64,000 nucleotides of DNA from Flavobacterium ammoniigenes (GCF_020886055.1 NZ_AP025184.1:1302001-1366000), one strand, 5' to 3'; shown: positions 15,554 to 23,023, counted from the first letter of the stretch. Notes: generated from the sequence alone by a model not told the origin. Made by a program: numbers and translations.

Positions 15554-17617
15554 CTACGGGGCTTTTTTTAGTTCTTTATATTCTTCTGGTATTTTTAGGC
15601 CTTTTTTATAGTTTTCTATATTACTATGGTTTCTGTATTTGTCCAATAGTGTTCTAAATGAAACAGCTGAAATTATAAAAATAATTAAAGAGAAAATCCC
15701 ACTTATTATTATATTTGATTGTAATTCAACTATATATTCTGAAGCATTTTTGATACTCCAATTGGAAATATAGAGAATATAAGTTATACCCCCCCAAACG
15801 ATTAAAATTGAAATAGTAAATTCAATCCAACTTTTTCTCCTCCAATTGAAAATTTGTTCATTTAGCCATTGATCTCTTTTTTCTTCTCTTATTTTATTTT
15901 GTTGTTCTAAAAGTTTTGCTTCTAATTGAATTACTTTAGATTCAGACTGATCTTTTAACTTTAAAACATTATCAAACCCCTCTGATTTCTTTTCAAATGT
16001 TTTCTTTGTTTTTTCTAGTTCTTCTGATCTATTTGAAATTTCCTCAAATACTTTTTCAAGTTTACGAATTCTACTTACTTCTATTCGTTTCTGTTTAGCA
16101 GCTTCTTCTTCTAATCGTTTAACAAATTGTTCTTTGTCTTTTTCTGCAAGAATATTTAGTCCTTCAATATCTTTTAGCTGTTTATTAGTAATTCTAGTTG
16201 CAACTCTTACGATATCAGTGTCACTAATCTCTTCTTTTGCATACTTGTGAATATTATCATCTAACTCTCTTAGAATTTGAGATTTTGGTAGATTTTTATT
16301 TAAAGTTAATGAAATTATAGAAGTTAGTCCTATTTCCGCTAAATCTTCACCTGCAATTTCTTTATTTATTTGAGGATTACTAAGCCACAAAATATTTAAT
16401 AAATCATCAGCTTTTATTGTTTCAGGTTGAAATCCATCTTTTAAATATATATTATCTCCTTCCACTGAAGCTGAATTGTTAACAAACCAAGCATTAACTT
16501 TTTCAAACTCTTTAATGTTTTTTCCTCTTTGTTTTCTAATATATAATAATGCTGTTGCATCATGCAATGCTGAACGTTTACTTTTTCTAACTTCTTCAAA
16601 TATTTTGTATTCCTCAGTAAACTTCGCCTCTTTTTTTAATTTATCAGTCTGAAATAACATGCTTATTCCATAAGTACTAGTTGTATCTTCTAATTTGTCA
16701 GCTATTCTTTCTAAATCTGTTTTTGAAATATTTCTTCTATCACAGGCATTATAAACATCTTCAGGATTAACCTTTTTTTGTAAAAAGGATTTTTCAAAAA
16801 AAGATGCTTTAGTCTCTAATAGATTTTTAGTCTCTTCAATTGTATCTTTTAGCACAGTAATTCTAAATCCTTGTTGCTTTGCTATTTTAATTAAGGTTCT
16901 ACAAGTATGTGTAGATTCAGGAGTATTTAAATCTAATAAACCTACAAGAAAATTTGTATCCAATAGTAATTCAATTTCTCTTTTTACCCCATCTGGATTA
17001 TATTCGATATATCCAGCAATTATGGACCCCAAATAAATATTTTTTATTCTTTCATAAATTGAAGGTATTCGTCTAAAAAAGTCAATAAATTGGGCTTCTG
17101 GTGTATAGTCTTGGCCGTTTGATGATTGTTTATTTGAAATATATTTTGATAATATAAATTTGTTTTTCTCAATAAATTTAAAAATAGAATCACTATTTGC
17201 AATTTCGAATTCTGAAGTTTCACAAAAACGTTTAAATAATTCTTCTAATTCATTTATTTCTTTTTCTTGGCTTAAAATAATATCCTCGTAATCTGTGAAT
17301 GTATATTGATTAATGCTAAAAGCACCATCACTATAAATGGTGAAATGAGTAGATTCATCTGTGTTTATTTCTTTACAAATTTCATCCAATATTTTCTTTA
17401 AAACAGGTATTGGGAAATCTATATTATACAAAACATCCGTTCTGTTTTTTATTTCTAAAATACTTTTGCCCTTATAAATCCCTTCATTATTCAATATTGA
17501 AAGAGCTCTTTTAATTAAAGGAATAAAGATATCAATTGGTCCTTTGGCTAATGTTCCAGTGTTTCTAATATGTGCTAATAAACTATATGTTATTGCTCTT
17601 TCTTTTTCGTGGTTCAT
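15554..17617 (-). CDS. PIN-like domain membrane protein
   Basis: This is a 687-residue protein of unusual architecture. Residues 1-200 are a mixed helical region of unknown family. Residues 212-395 look like a PIN-type nuclease fold: LLLDTNFLVGLLDL (Asp220) is the N-terminal acid motif, SALHDATALLYIRKQRG supplies Asp353, and WFVNNS follows a late strand. Residues 475-590 form a long charged coiled coil, and two membrane spans lie at about 599-619 and 636-656. The C-terminus is cytosolic and basic. If active, it would be a membrane-tethered RNase. With the downstream DUF6414-like gene it forms a candidate defence module. The PIN assignment rests on motifs. Confidence 0.6.
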   Translation of the reverse strand: MNHEKERAITYSLLAHIRNTGTLAKGPIDIFIPLIKRALSILNNEGIYKGKSILEIKNRTDVLYNIDFPIPVLKKILDEICKEINTDESTHFTIYSDGAFSINQYTFTDYEDIILSQEKEINELEELFKRFCETSEFEIANSDSIFKFIEKNKFILSKYISNKQSSNGQDYTPEAQFIDFFRRIPSIYERIKNIYLGSIIAGYIEYNPDGVKREIELLLDTNFLVGLLDLNTPESTHTCRTLIKIAKQQGFRITVLKDTIEETKNLLETKASFFEKSFLQKKVNPEDVYNACDRRNISKTDLERIADKLEDTTSTYGISMLFQTDKLKKEAKFTEEYKIFEEVRKSKRSALHDATALLYIRKQRGKNIKEFEKVNAWFVNNSASVEGDNIYLKDGFQPETIKADDLLNILWLSNPQINKEIAGEDLAEIGLTSIISLTLNKNLPKSQILRELDDNIHKYAKEEISDTDIVRVATRITNKQLKDIEGLNILAEKDKEQFVKRLEEEAAKQKRIEVSRIRKLEKVFEEISNRSEELEKTKKTFEKKSEGFDNVLKLKDQSESKVIQLEAKLLEQQNKIREEKRDQWLNEQIFNWRRKSWIEFTISILIVWGGITYILYISNWSIKNASEYIVELQSNIIISGIFSLIIFIISAVSFRTLLDKYRNHSNIENYKKGLKIPEEYKELKKAP

Positions 17618-17660
17618 TTATATTATATTATTTTATTCTAAATATTTTTCTTATATACTT

Positions 17661-17674
17661 GTAGCTAACATCCC
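17661..17674 (+). repeat. Short direct repeat flanking the PIN/DUF6414 module, right copy
   Basis: GTAGCTAACATCCC matches 14100-14113 with one mismatch and lies 44 bases before the PIN-like gene start. Just after it AATAGATG and CATCTATT form an 8-base inverted repeat. Confidence 0.3.
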
Positions 17675-17895
17675 AATAGATGCATTGCGTCAATCTAAGA
17701 TTAAAATCATGCGTACATCTATTTTGCAAATCAGCAAAATATCAATGAAATCTATTTATTAGTAACACATTATTAAGTTTAAATACCAATTAGTTTTTAA
17801 TTGATTGTGATCTTGCAAAAATCTATTTATATTATAAATAAACATTACGGTTTCATTCATTCTTTTCTTACGGTTCTAATACAACATCTTTGTCT

Positions 17896-20046
17896 TTACT
17901 CTTTCCAATACTCACTATAAAAATTACTGGTTTGTAATAGTTGTTCGTGATTACCGTGATGGGTAATTGTTTTATCTTCTAAAACATAAATTTCATCAGC
18001 AATATTCTTCAGCGTGTTTAATCTATGTGAGATAAAGAAAATGGCACACTTGGGTTTTATCTTTTCTAACAACTCCATTGAAAATTTCTCTGTATTTCTA
18101 TCCATTGCAGAGGTAGCCTCATCCAAGATTAAAAATTGAGGTTGTTTGAATAAAACACGAGCGAGTGCAATTATCTGTTTTTGGCCTCCCGAGAGGTTAA
18201 TTCCTTCTTCACCTACAACAGTACCCAATCCTTGTGGTAATTGGTTAAAATAGTCTAAAAATCCATATTGAGTGATAAATTCCATTATGGTTTCGGGTGT
18301 AACAGTATCGCCCAACAGAATATTGTCAATTACAGTACCATTAAAGATGTTTATCTCTTGTGGAATAACACCAATTAGGTTTCTAAAACTCTTGAGTTCA
18401 ATATCGTTAAGTTCATACTCATTGTTCACTTTAATACTCCCACTTTCAAAAGGATAAAAACGTTGTAAAATTTGTCCCAAAGTACTTTTTCCACTGCCAC
18501 TTTCACCAACTATAGCCACTAACTTCCCTCTTTCAATAGTTAGATTAATATTTTTAAACATCTCTTTTCTTCCTGCAAAACGGAATGAAAGGTCTTGAAC
18601 TGTGATACTTTGAATCTCAGATATAGTTTGACCACCCTCAGGTTCTTTTTCCATTGAGGCAAACTCATACATCCTGTTAAAGGCAATCTTAGCTTCGTTG
18701 ATTGGTATTGAGATTAGAGCCAAATTAGCGATGGAAGGCAACAATGAACTCACAATCCCTAATATCGCCATCAGTTCTCCTAATTTAATTTCTTTATTAA
18801 AAACCTGAATCGAAGTGTAAACCAAAACACCAATTAAAAAGAAAACACTCGCCAATCCCGACTGCCAAGACAATTGAATGTTGATTTTTCCAAGGTTAAA
18901 AATCTTCTCCTGAAAAATCCCAAATACAGCCTGATTCAAATTCTTAAAAACCTCCTGTTTGTTGTCATTTTTGATAGTTGAAATCCCTTGGATGGTATTG
19001 ATGTAATTACCCTCATTAAAAGCGTAACTCTGCATCACATCGGTTTGAGATTGAATGATTTTTTTGTTACTTCTGTAAATGATATAAAAGTAGATAGGTA
19101 AACTAAGAAGTGAAATTAACCCAACCTTCCAAGAATACCCAAATAAAAACACCAATGAAATAATAGATACCAAAACATCAATTACCAAACTACTTGTTAA
19201 TAGTTTAATCACACTTTGTATTCTTTGTGTATCGTTTAATCGAGCAACTAATTCTCCGATCTTTCGGGTATCAAAAAAAGACTTAGGTAGGTGTAATAAA
19301 GAACTGAAAAATTGATTGTTGATTCGGTTATTGAAGTCTTTGGTTTGTTGCAATAAAAAGTATTCTCTTAGTACTGAAATACCTACCCTTGCCAATAGGA
19401 GAATGGTTAATAGTCCAATTCCTGAGACCAACTTGGTGATTTTGTGTGAAGGTAGAATGTCATCAATTAATTTCTGAGAGAATATAGACATTGACATTCC
19501 TAAACACGCAATAAACACACCCAACAAAACACTAATCCAAAGTAGTTTGTCGTCTTGTTTTATTAAATCAATAAACCATTTTCTTTTGTTGTTTTTGGAA
19601 GTAATTGATTTCTCAAATTTATCGGTTGGTTCTAAGGTCAAACAACTTTTAGATTCCCAGATTTTATCTAACTCTTCAACAGATAAAAAGTAAATTCCCT
19701 TAGCAGGGTCACCAATAAGAAATCCATTCTCCTTAGAATATTCATAACAAACGACATAATGTTGTAATTGTTTGTCAATAACCACGTGAAGTATAACAGG
19801 ATGATTGTGTTCTATTAATGAAGGAATATCTGCCTCACATCCCTCTGTATTAAAACCAAGAGAATTTGCAACTTGATATAAACCCAGAAGAGTAGTTCCC
19901 TGTTGAGTAGTTCCGCTAAGTTCTCTTAGTTTTTCTATCGAGTGATTACCTTGATAGAATTTAATTATACTTAGTAAACAAGCTACACCACAATCGGACT
20001 GATCTAATTGAAGGGTATGGGTTTTTTCAATATGCTTTGGAATCAT
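17896..20046 (-). CDS. Peptidase-containing ABC transporter (C39, bacteriocin exporter)
   Basis: This is a PCAT-type exporter that cleaves double-glycine leaders and pumps the mature peptide out. Its 716 residues hold three domains. The N-terminal C39 cysteine peptidase (about 8-140) has LDQSDCGVACLLSIIKFY with the oxyanion Gln and catalytic Cys, and later QHYVVCYEY with the active His. A six-span membrane domain covers about 165-445. The ATPase covers about 480-710, with Walker A GESGSGKST, signature LSGGQKQ and Walker B FLILDEATSAMD. All catalytic parts are intact. It is the last gene of the minus-strand operon that begins with a GG-leader precursor, which is the expected substrate. Confidence 0.96.
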   Translation of the reverse strand: MIPKHIEKTHTLQLDQSDCGVACLLSIIKFYQGNHSIEKLRELSGTTQQGTTLLGLYQVANSLGFNTEGCEADIPSLIEHNHPVILHVVIDKQLQHYVVCYEYSKENGFLIGDPAKGIYFLSVEELDKIWESKSCLTLEPTDKFEKSITSKNNKRKWFIDLIKQDDKLLWISVLLGVFIACLGMSMSIFSQKLIDDILPSHKITKLVSGIGLLTILLLARVGISVLREYFLLQQTKDFNNRINNQFFSSLLHLPKSFFDTRKIGELVARLNDTQRIQSVIKLLTSSLVIDVLVSIISLVFLFGYSWKVGLISLLSLPIYFYIIYRSNKKIIQSQTDVMQSYAFNEGNYINTIQGISTIKNDNKQEVFKNLNQAVFGIFQEKIFNLGKINIQLSWQSGLASVFFLIGVLVYTSIQVFNKEIKLGELMAILGIVSSLLPSIANLALISIPINEAKIAFNRMYEFASMEKEPEGGQTISEIQSITVQDLSFRFAGRKEMFKNINLTIERGKLVAIVGESGSGKSTLGQILQRFYPFESGSIKVNNEYELNDIELKSFRNLIGVIPQEINIFNGTVIDNILLGDTVTPETIMEFITQYGFLDYFNQLPQGLGTVVGEEGINLSGGQKQIIALARVLFKQPQFLILDEATSAMDRNTEKFSMELLEKIKPKCAIFFISHRLNTLKNIADEIYVLEDKTITHHGNHEQLLQTSNFYSEYWKE

Positions 20047-20118
20047 AAATTATAAAGTGAAATTCATTAAAGAGGGCAAAGAATTTTAAATAACAAGGAA
20101 TTAAAACTAAGAGTATAA

Positions 20119-20643
20119 CTAATCCTTAGTTGTTAATTTTTTAATGAGAACTTCAGGTTTAATTTGACCTTTGATTTTTTCAATAAGGTGTTGGTCTTTA
20201 TCATACAAGACTAAGCAAGGAAGTGATTTAACATCAAAAGTAGGAGCGAAACTAATTTTTGTATCAGATAGGAAATTAATTTTATCATAATTGATTAGTT
20301 TATGGTTAATGGCAAAATCTTTAATTTTATCAGGGTTTTCAATAGAAACAAAAATCAATTGAAAAGTTGAGAACTTATCGATATTCTGTTTTATCATTTC
20401 TGCTTCTTCATTACAAAATTCACATTCACTATCAAAATAAACAAAAAGAGTTGGTGCGTTTTTAATTAGATTTTCATTGGTAAAACGTCCCCCATTTACA
20501 TTTTGAAAATCAAAGTTTGGAATAGTCTTTATGTTTTCAGCTACTTCCTTTTTGTGTTTAATCTTTGAGGTAATCTGGAAAATTAAAGATCCAAACAATC
20601 CTACGAACAAAAAAGGTATAATTATTTTAAGATGTTTTTGCAT
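20119..20643 (-). CDS. Thioredoxin-fold (TlpA/AhpC-TSA-like) membrane-anchored protein
   Basis: This 174-residue protein has one N-terminal membrane anchor (about 6-24) and a thioredoxin fold facing the periplasm. The active site reads FDSECEFCNEEAEM (CxxC as CEFC), and the cis-Pro region is VKSLPCLVLYDKD. Such proteins pass reducing or oxidising equivalents to secreted proteins. It sits between the exporter and a membrane protein gene in the bacteriocin operon, with six bases to the latter. Because the predicted core peptide has two cysteines, a role in its disulfide state is a reasonable inference. Confidence 0.88.
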   Translation of the reverse strand: MQKHLKIIIPFLFVGLFGSLIFQITSKIKHKKEVAENIKTIPNFDFQNVNGGRFTNENLIKNAPTLFVYFDSECEFCNEEAEMIKQNIDKFSTFQLIFVSIENPDKIKDFAINHKLINYDKINFLSDTKISFAPTFDVKSLPCLVLYDKDQHLIEKIKGQIKPEVLIKKLTTKD

Positions 20644-20649
20644 TGTATT

Positions 20650-21309
20650 TTAAGAAAAATTTAGAGTGAAAAACATAATGATAATTACCCATAAGAAAAG
20701 TGATATTCCATAACTTGTTGAAACAATTATTAGTCCAAAGTCTATAGGATACTTATTTTGGTCTGTTTTATTTGATTGGACAAGTTTACTTATGAAATAT
20801 GATAATAATATCCAATATCCAAATTCAAATAAATTTAATGTTTGTAATGGATAAATAAACCAAGAATCTATTTCGTTATAATCTAAAAAATTAATTACAG
20901 AAAAAGGATAAAAATACTGTACATCCTTAAGCGTGTAATTAGTTTGAAAAAAGTAAAACCAGATAATTTTACAGATTAATGCTATCAAAAACAAAAACTC
21001 TGCCTTCACAGCAATATCCCATAACAATTTATATTTTACTTCGGTTTTACTATAAAAATAAGTGCCAATATATAGTATACTAGCGATTAAGTTAGTTTTA
21101 ATTAATATATAAATTGGAGTAAAAACAATAGAAAACCAATGCCATTTAGATTGTTGATTAAAAAAGAACTCAATTTGTTGATTTGTAAGATTTTCAGCAA
21201 GTGAAATTTGTATTAATTTATTGAAATTCAATACATTTTTTGTGATTTCTGCAATCAATATCATACAACAGGAAAGCACAAGATATCTGAAAAAAGGTTT
21301 TCTAAACAT
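20650..21309 (-). CDS. Multi-span membrane protein of the bacteriocin operon
   Basis: I do not recognise a family for this 219-residue protein. It has about five hydrophobic spans (near 8-25, 60-80, 98-118, 158-175 and 193-216), aromatic-rich loops and no catalytic motif. It starts right after the internal terminator-like hairpin and ends six bases before the thioredoxin-fold gene. Within bacteriocin operons such membrane proteins are often immunity or transport accessory proteins. Either role would fit here, but nothing in the sequence decides between them. Confidence 0.7.
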   Translation of the reverse strand: MFRKPFFRYLVLSCCMILIAEITKNVLNFNKLIQISLAENLTNQQIEFFFNQQSKWHWFSIVFTPIYILIKTNLIASILYIGTYFYSKTEVKYKLLWDIAVKAEFLFLIALICKIIWFYFFQTNYTLKDVQYFYPFSVINFLDYNEIDSWFIYPLQTLNLFEFGYWILLSYFISKLVQSNKTDQNKYPIDFGLIIVSTSYGISLFLWVIIIMFFTLNFS

Positions 21310-21321
21310 ATATGTGTATTT

Positions 21322-21387
21322 AAAAAACCCGAGAGTGCAACATTATAATAGATATAACTAAAATAAAACACAATCTCGAGTTTTTTT
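21322..21387 (-). terminator. Terminator/attenuator inside the bacteriocin operon
   Basis: On the minus strand AAAAAACTCGAGA pairs with TCTCGGGTTTTTT (one G-U) across a loop of about 38 bases. The hairpin begins in the tatA stop codon and ends 12 bases before the next gene. Partial read-through would give much peptide, small membrane protein and TatA, and little exporter. Confidence 0.6.
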
Positions 21388-21556
21388 AATTTTTTTCTTC
21401 AGGAGCAGTTTTAATTTCTGTGTCCTTAGAGGCATTTTTAAACTCTTTAATTCCGTTACCCAGCCCCTTCATTAGCTCAGGTATTTTTTTACCTCCAAAT
21501 AATAATAAAACTATAAAAATTATTGGCAATAGCTCTGTAAATCCAATACGTCCCAT
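21386..21556 (-). CDS. tatA: TatA/E-type twin-arginine translocase subunit
   Basis: This is a short TatA-family protein of 56 residues. I chose the ATG at 21556 ([20 protein letters not shown]), the normal TatA N-terminus, rather than an in-frame ATG 63 bases upstream. One membrane span (about 8-22) is followed by the hinge [16 protein letters not shown] and an amphipathic helix ([11 protein letters not shown]). The hallmark FGxxK/RxPE hinge is intact. It lies in the bacteriocin operon between a tiny membrane peptide and a terminator, not with tatC. Chromosomal Tat genes must exist elsewhere, so this is an extra, element-borne copy. Confidence 0.92.
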   Translation of the reverse strand: MGRIGFTELLPIIFIVLLLFGGKKIPELMKGLGNGIKEFKNASKDTEIKTAPEEKN

Positions 21557-21627
21557 AAAAATGAATTTTAAAACAACCTCAGGCAAATTAATTGATCCTG
21601 AGGTTATTAAGTTAAACAAAGGAAGAA

Positions 21628-21717
21628 TTATTTTTTTCTGTCCCTATATAATTTATATCGGGAACCTAATCCGATTACTATAATGAGTATAATTATTGTT
21701 ATAGACCCTTTGCTCAT
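21628..21717 (-). CDS. 29-residue single-span membrane peptide
   Basis: This small ORF starts ten bases after the bacteriocin precursor stop. The peptide is [19 protein letters not shown] followed by a basic tail ([10 protein letters not shown]), giving one membrane span with a positive-inside C-terminus. The close spacing and the clean N-polar/hydrophobic/basic design make translation plausible. It may be an immunity peptide or a second, leaderless active peptide. No homologue is known to me. Confidence 0.55.
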   Translation of the reverse strand: MSKGSITIIILIIVIGLGSRYKLYRDRKK

Positions 21718-21727
21718 AACTATTTTT

Positions 21728-21892
21728 TTAATTTAATAGAAAACAAGATGCAGTAGCAAGACCTCCAATAATTGGAGACCAAGGACCAGGCACAGAAAGG
21801 CCTGCTGCTATACCACCCAATGCACAACCCCATTGTCTACTTGTTAAACCTCCCGATAAGTTTTCCATTTGATTCAATTCTAATTTTTTCAT
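21728..21892 (-). CDS. Double-glycine leader bacteriocin precursor (54 residues)
   Basis: The precursor begins MKKLELNQMENLSGG, a typical Bacteroidetes GG-type leader that ends in the Gly14-Gly15 cleavage site. The predicted core is 39 residues, starts LTSRQWGCALGGIAAGL, continues with Gly/Pro/Trp-rich sequence and ends ASCFLLN. It has two cysteines (Cys23 and Cys50 of the precursor), many small residues and GxxxG-like spacing, as in class II pore-forming peptides. It is the first gene of an operon that ends with a C39-peptidase exporter able to cut exactly such leaders. The bacteriocin role is inferred; a signalling peptide is the main alternative. Confidence 0.8.
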   Translation of the reverse strand: MKKLELNQMENLSGGLTSRQWGCALGGIAAGLSVPGPWSPIIGGLATASCFLLN

Positions 21893-22128
21893 AATTTTCA
21901 AAATTTGAGATTAATAATGATTTTAAACAAATAGACATTCTGCAGAAACTTTTGTTTGAAACAAATTTTAGAAAGTTTATTCAGACTTGCAAGAACAAAA
22001 TACTACTAAATTATTCATACTTAATCTAAAGGATTTTGGAATACATTTCTTTCATTTTGATTTTTTTTGTAATATTGTACATCCCCATAAATTACTGAAT
22101 AAATTAACTAATACTGAATTGTAATCAT
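21893..22128. promoter_or_regulatory. Divergent control region between bacteriocin operon and XRE regulator
   Basis: This is a 236-base AT-rich gap from which the bacteriocin operon runs left and the XRE gene runs right. Short symmetrical stretches are present (TTTGTTTGAAACAAA near 21952), suitable for repressor binding. I cannot place either promoter firmly. Confidence 0.35.
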
Positions 22129-22353
22129 ATGAATATTGTCCTCAATACTATCCGATTAACTAGATTGGAGAAGAAACTATCTCAAGAATATGTGGCTTCA
22201 AAACTAAATTTCACCCAGAGTTATTATGCTAAAATGGAAAATGGAGAAGCCGATATTTCCGTTAGAAATTTACTGTTACTACTTGATATATTAGAAATTG
22301 AACCTGTTGACTTTTTTAAAGAAGTAAAGAGGAAAAAGAAATCTCAAAAATAA
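22129..22353 (+). CDS. XRE-family transcriptional regulator
   Basis: This is a 74-residue Cro/CI-type DNA-binding protein: helix-turn-helix at about 8-62 (IRLTRLEKKLSQEYVASKL, then TQSYYAKMENGEADISVRNL) and a basic tail (KRKKKSQK). It is divergent from the bacteriocin precursor gene and is the last gene of the element before tRNA-Leu. Regulation of the bacteriocin operon is the natural inference. It differs from the XRE protein at 12425-12682, so the element carries two such regulators. Confidence 0.87.
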   Translation: MNIVLNTIRLTRLEKKLSQEYVASKLNFTQSYYAKMENGEADISVRNLLLLLDILEIEPVDFFKEVKRKKKSQK

Positions 22354-22694
22354 GTCACTGTAATATCTTTGTTTAAGAAACAAAAACTTTAAAGTAGTGT
22401 TATAACTTATCTTTTGTAATTTTACTTACGAGTAAGTATATATAAGTATGTCGCTTTGATTCGACAGATGTATTAAATACCAAAAAATCCAAGGTTATAT
22501 GCGGTTTTACGAACAAGCATCTGTACAGGAAAACGATTCTTTTTTTACCCCTAGGTATTTGTAAACTAAATTGAAATTGGAATTTTTTGGCTTTTTTGAA
22601 GACTAAAAAAAAAGGTTTTAATCAAACGAATTTAGTGTTGTTGACTAAATGTTGACTAAAAACCTTGTTATCCCTTATAAAATAAGAATTAATG
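22354..22694. other. Right end of the element, no gene seen
   Basis: This stretch holds the right copy of the 20-base end repeat (22640-22659). It also holds CCTTGTTAT (22663-22671), which is inverted relative to ATAACAAGG at 7480-7488, and an AGTAAGTATATATAAGTATG stretch near 22430. No ORF of quality and no clear terminator are present, although tRNA-Leu transcription would now run into this region. Confidence 0.6.
22640..22659 (+). repeat. Element-end repeat, right copy (candidate integrase arm site)
   Basis: This copy is identical over 20 bases to 7536-7555 and in the same orientation, 35 bases from the tRNA-Leu attachment site. Confidence 0.6.
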
Positions 22695-22717
22695 TGACCA
22701 TGGAGGGATTTGAACCC
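22694..22717. repeat. Right attachment site, within tRNA-Leu
   Basis: GTGACCATGGAGGG is shared with 7407-7420 and covers the acceptor 3' strand and part of the T arm of tRNA-Leu on the minus strand. The element end restores a complete tRNA. Confidence 0.75.
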
Positions 22718-22777
22718 TCACGCCCTTGCGAGCACCACCCCCTCAAGATGGCGAGTCTACCGTTTCTCCACATGGCC
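22695..22777 (-). tRNA. tRNA-Leu (anticodon GAG)
   Basis: This is an 83-base class II tRNA. Acceptor GGCCATG pairs with CATGGTC and the discriminator is A. The anticodon stem CCATC/GGTGG encloses loop TTGAGGG with anticodon GAG. A long variable arm follows, and the T arm is GAGGG-TTCAAAT-CCCTC. CCA is not encoded. It is the integration target of the element and the last gene of a Lys-Lys-Leu tRNA operon. Confidence 0.95.
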
Positions 22778-22818
22778 TTAAAAAAGAAAAGGTCATTCGA
22801 AAAACGAACAACCTTTTG

Positions 22819-22891
22819 TGACCCGACTGGGGCTCGAACCCAGGACCCCATCATTAAAAGTGATGTGCTCTACCAACTGAGCTATCGAGTC
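22819..22891 (-). tRNA. tRNA-Lys (anticodon TTT), copy 2
   Basis: This is a 73-base tRNA with acceptor GACTCGA/TCGGGTC, anticodon loop CTTTTAA and T arm CTGGG-TTCGAGC-CCCAG. It is identical to the copy at 22927-22999. Confidence 0.96.
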
Positions 22892-22926
22892 AATGACTCA
22901 AGAAATGAAATGTATTAATAATTTTG

Positions 22927-22999
22927 TGACCCGACTGGGGCTCGAACCCAGGACCCCATCATTAAAAGTGATGTGCTCTACCAACTGAGCTATCGAGTC
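22927..22999 (-). tRNA. tRNA-Lys (anticodon TTT), copy 1
   Basis: It is the first gene of the Lys-Lys-Leu operon and identical to 22819-22891. It is preceded on its strand by a good promoter (23054-23024). Confidence 0.96.
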
Positions 23000-23023
23000 A
23001 TTATCATTTCTTGAATGCGGGTG

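Larger units (their letters stand above)
7407..22707. mobile_element. Integrative element in tRNA-Leu (about 15.3 kb)
   Basis: The 14-base sequence GTGACCATGGAGGG, which contains the 3' end of tRNA-Leu, occurs at 7407-7420 and again within the intact tRNA gene at 22694-22707. A further ten bases are partly conserved. A tyrosine recombinase starts 178 bases inside the left copy, and a 20-base repeat is present near both ends. The interior is AT-rich and holds accessory genes only, whereas both flanks are housekeeping. No relaxase, coupling ATPase or phage structural gene is visible, so the element is probably mobilisable or a satellite-type island rather than self-transmissible. Confidence 0.85.

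Noticed and set aside
17618..17895. Possible small gene or decayed gene in the gap before the ABC exporter
   Set aside because: Frames are short, no start context or motif is visible, and the only structure is a short inverted repeat near 17675.
22649..22918. An 89-codon plus-strand ORF across the tRNA genes
   Set aside because: It is antisense to tRNA-Leu and tRNA-Lys; a translated-tRNA artefact.
22819..22999. Recent tandem duplication of tRNA-Lys as part of the mobile element
   Set aside because: The two tRNA-Lys genes lie outside the element border and share a proper tRNA promoter; duplicated tRNA genes in an operon are ordinary.
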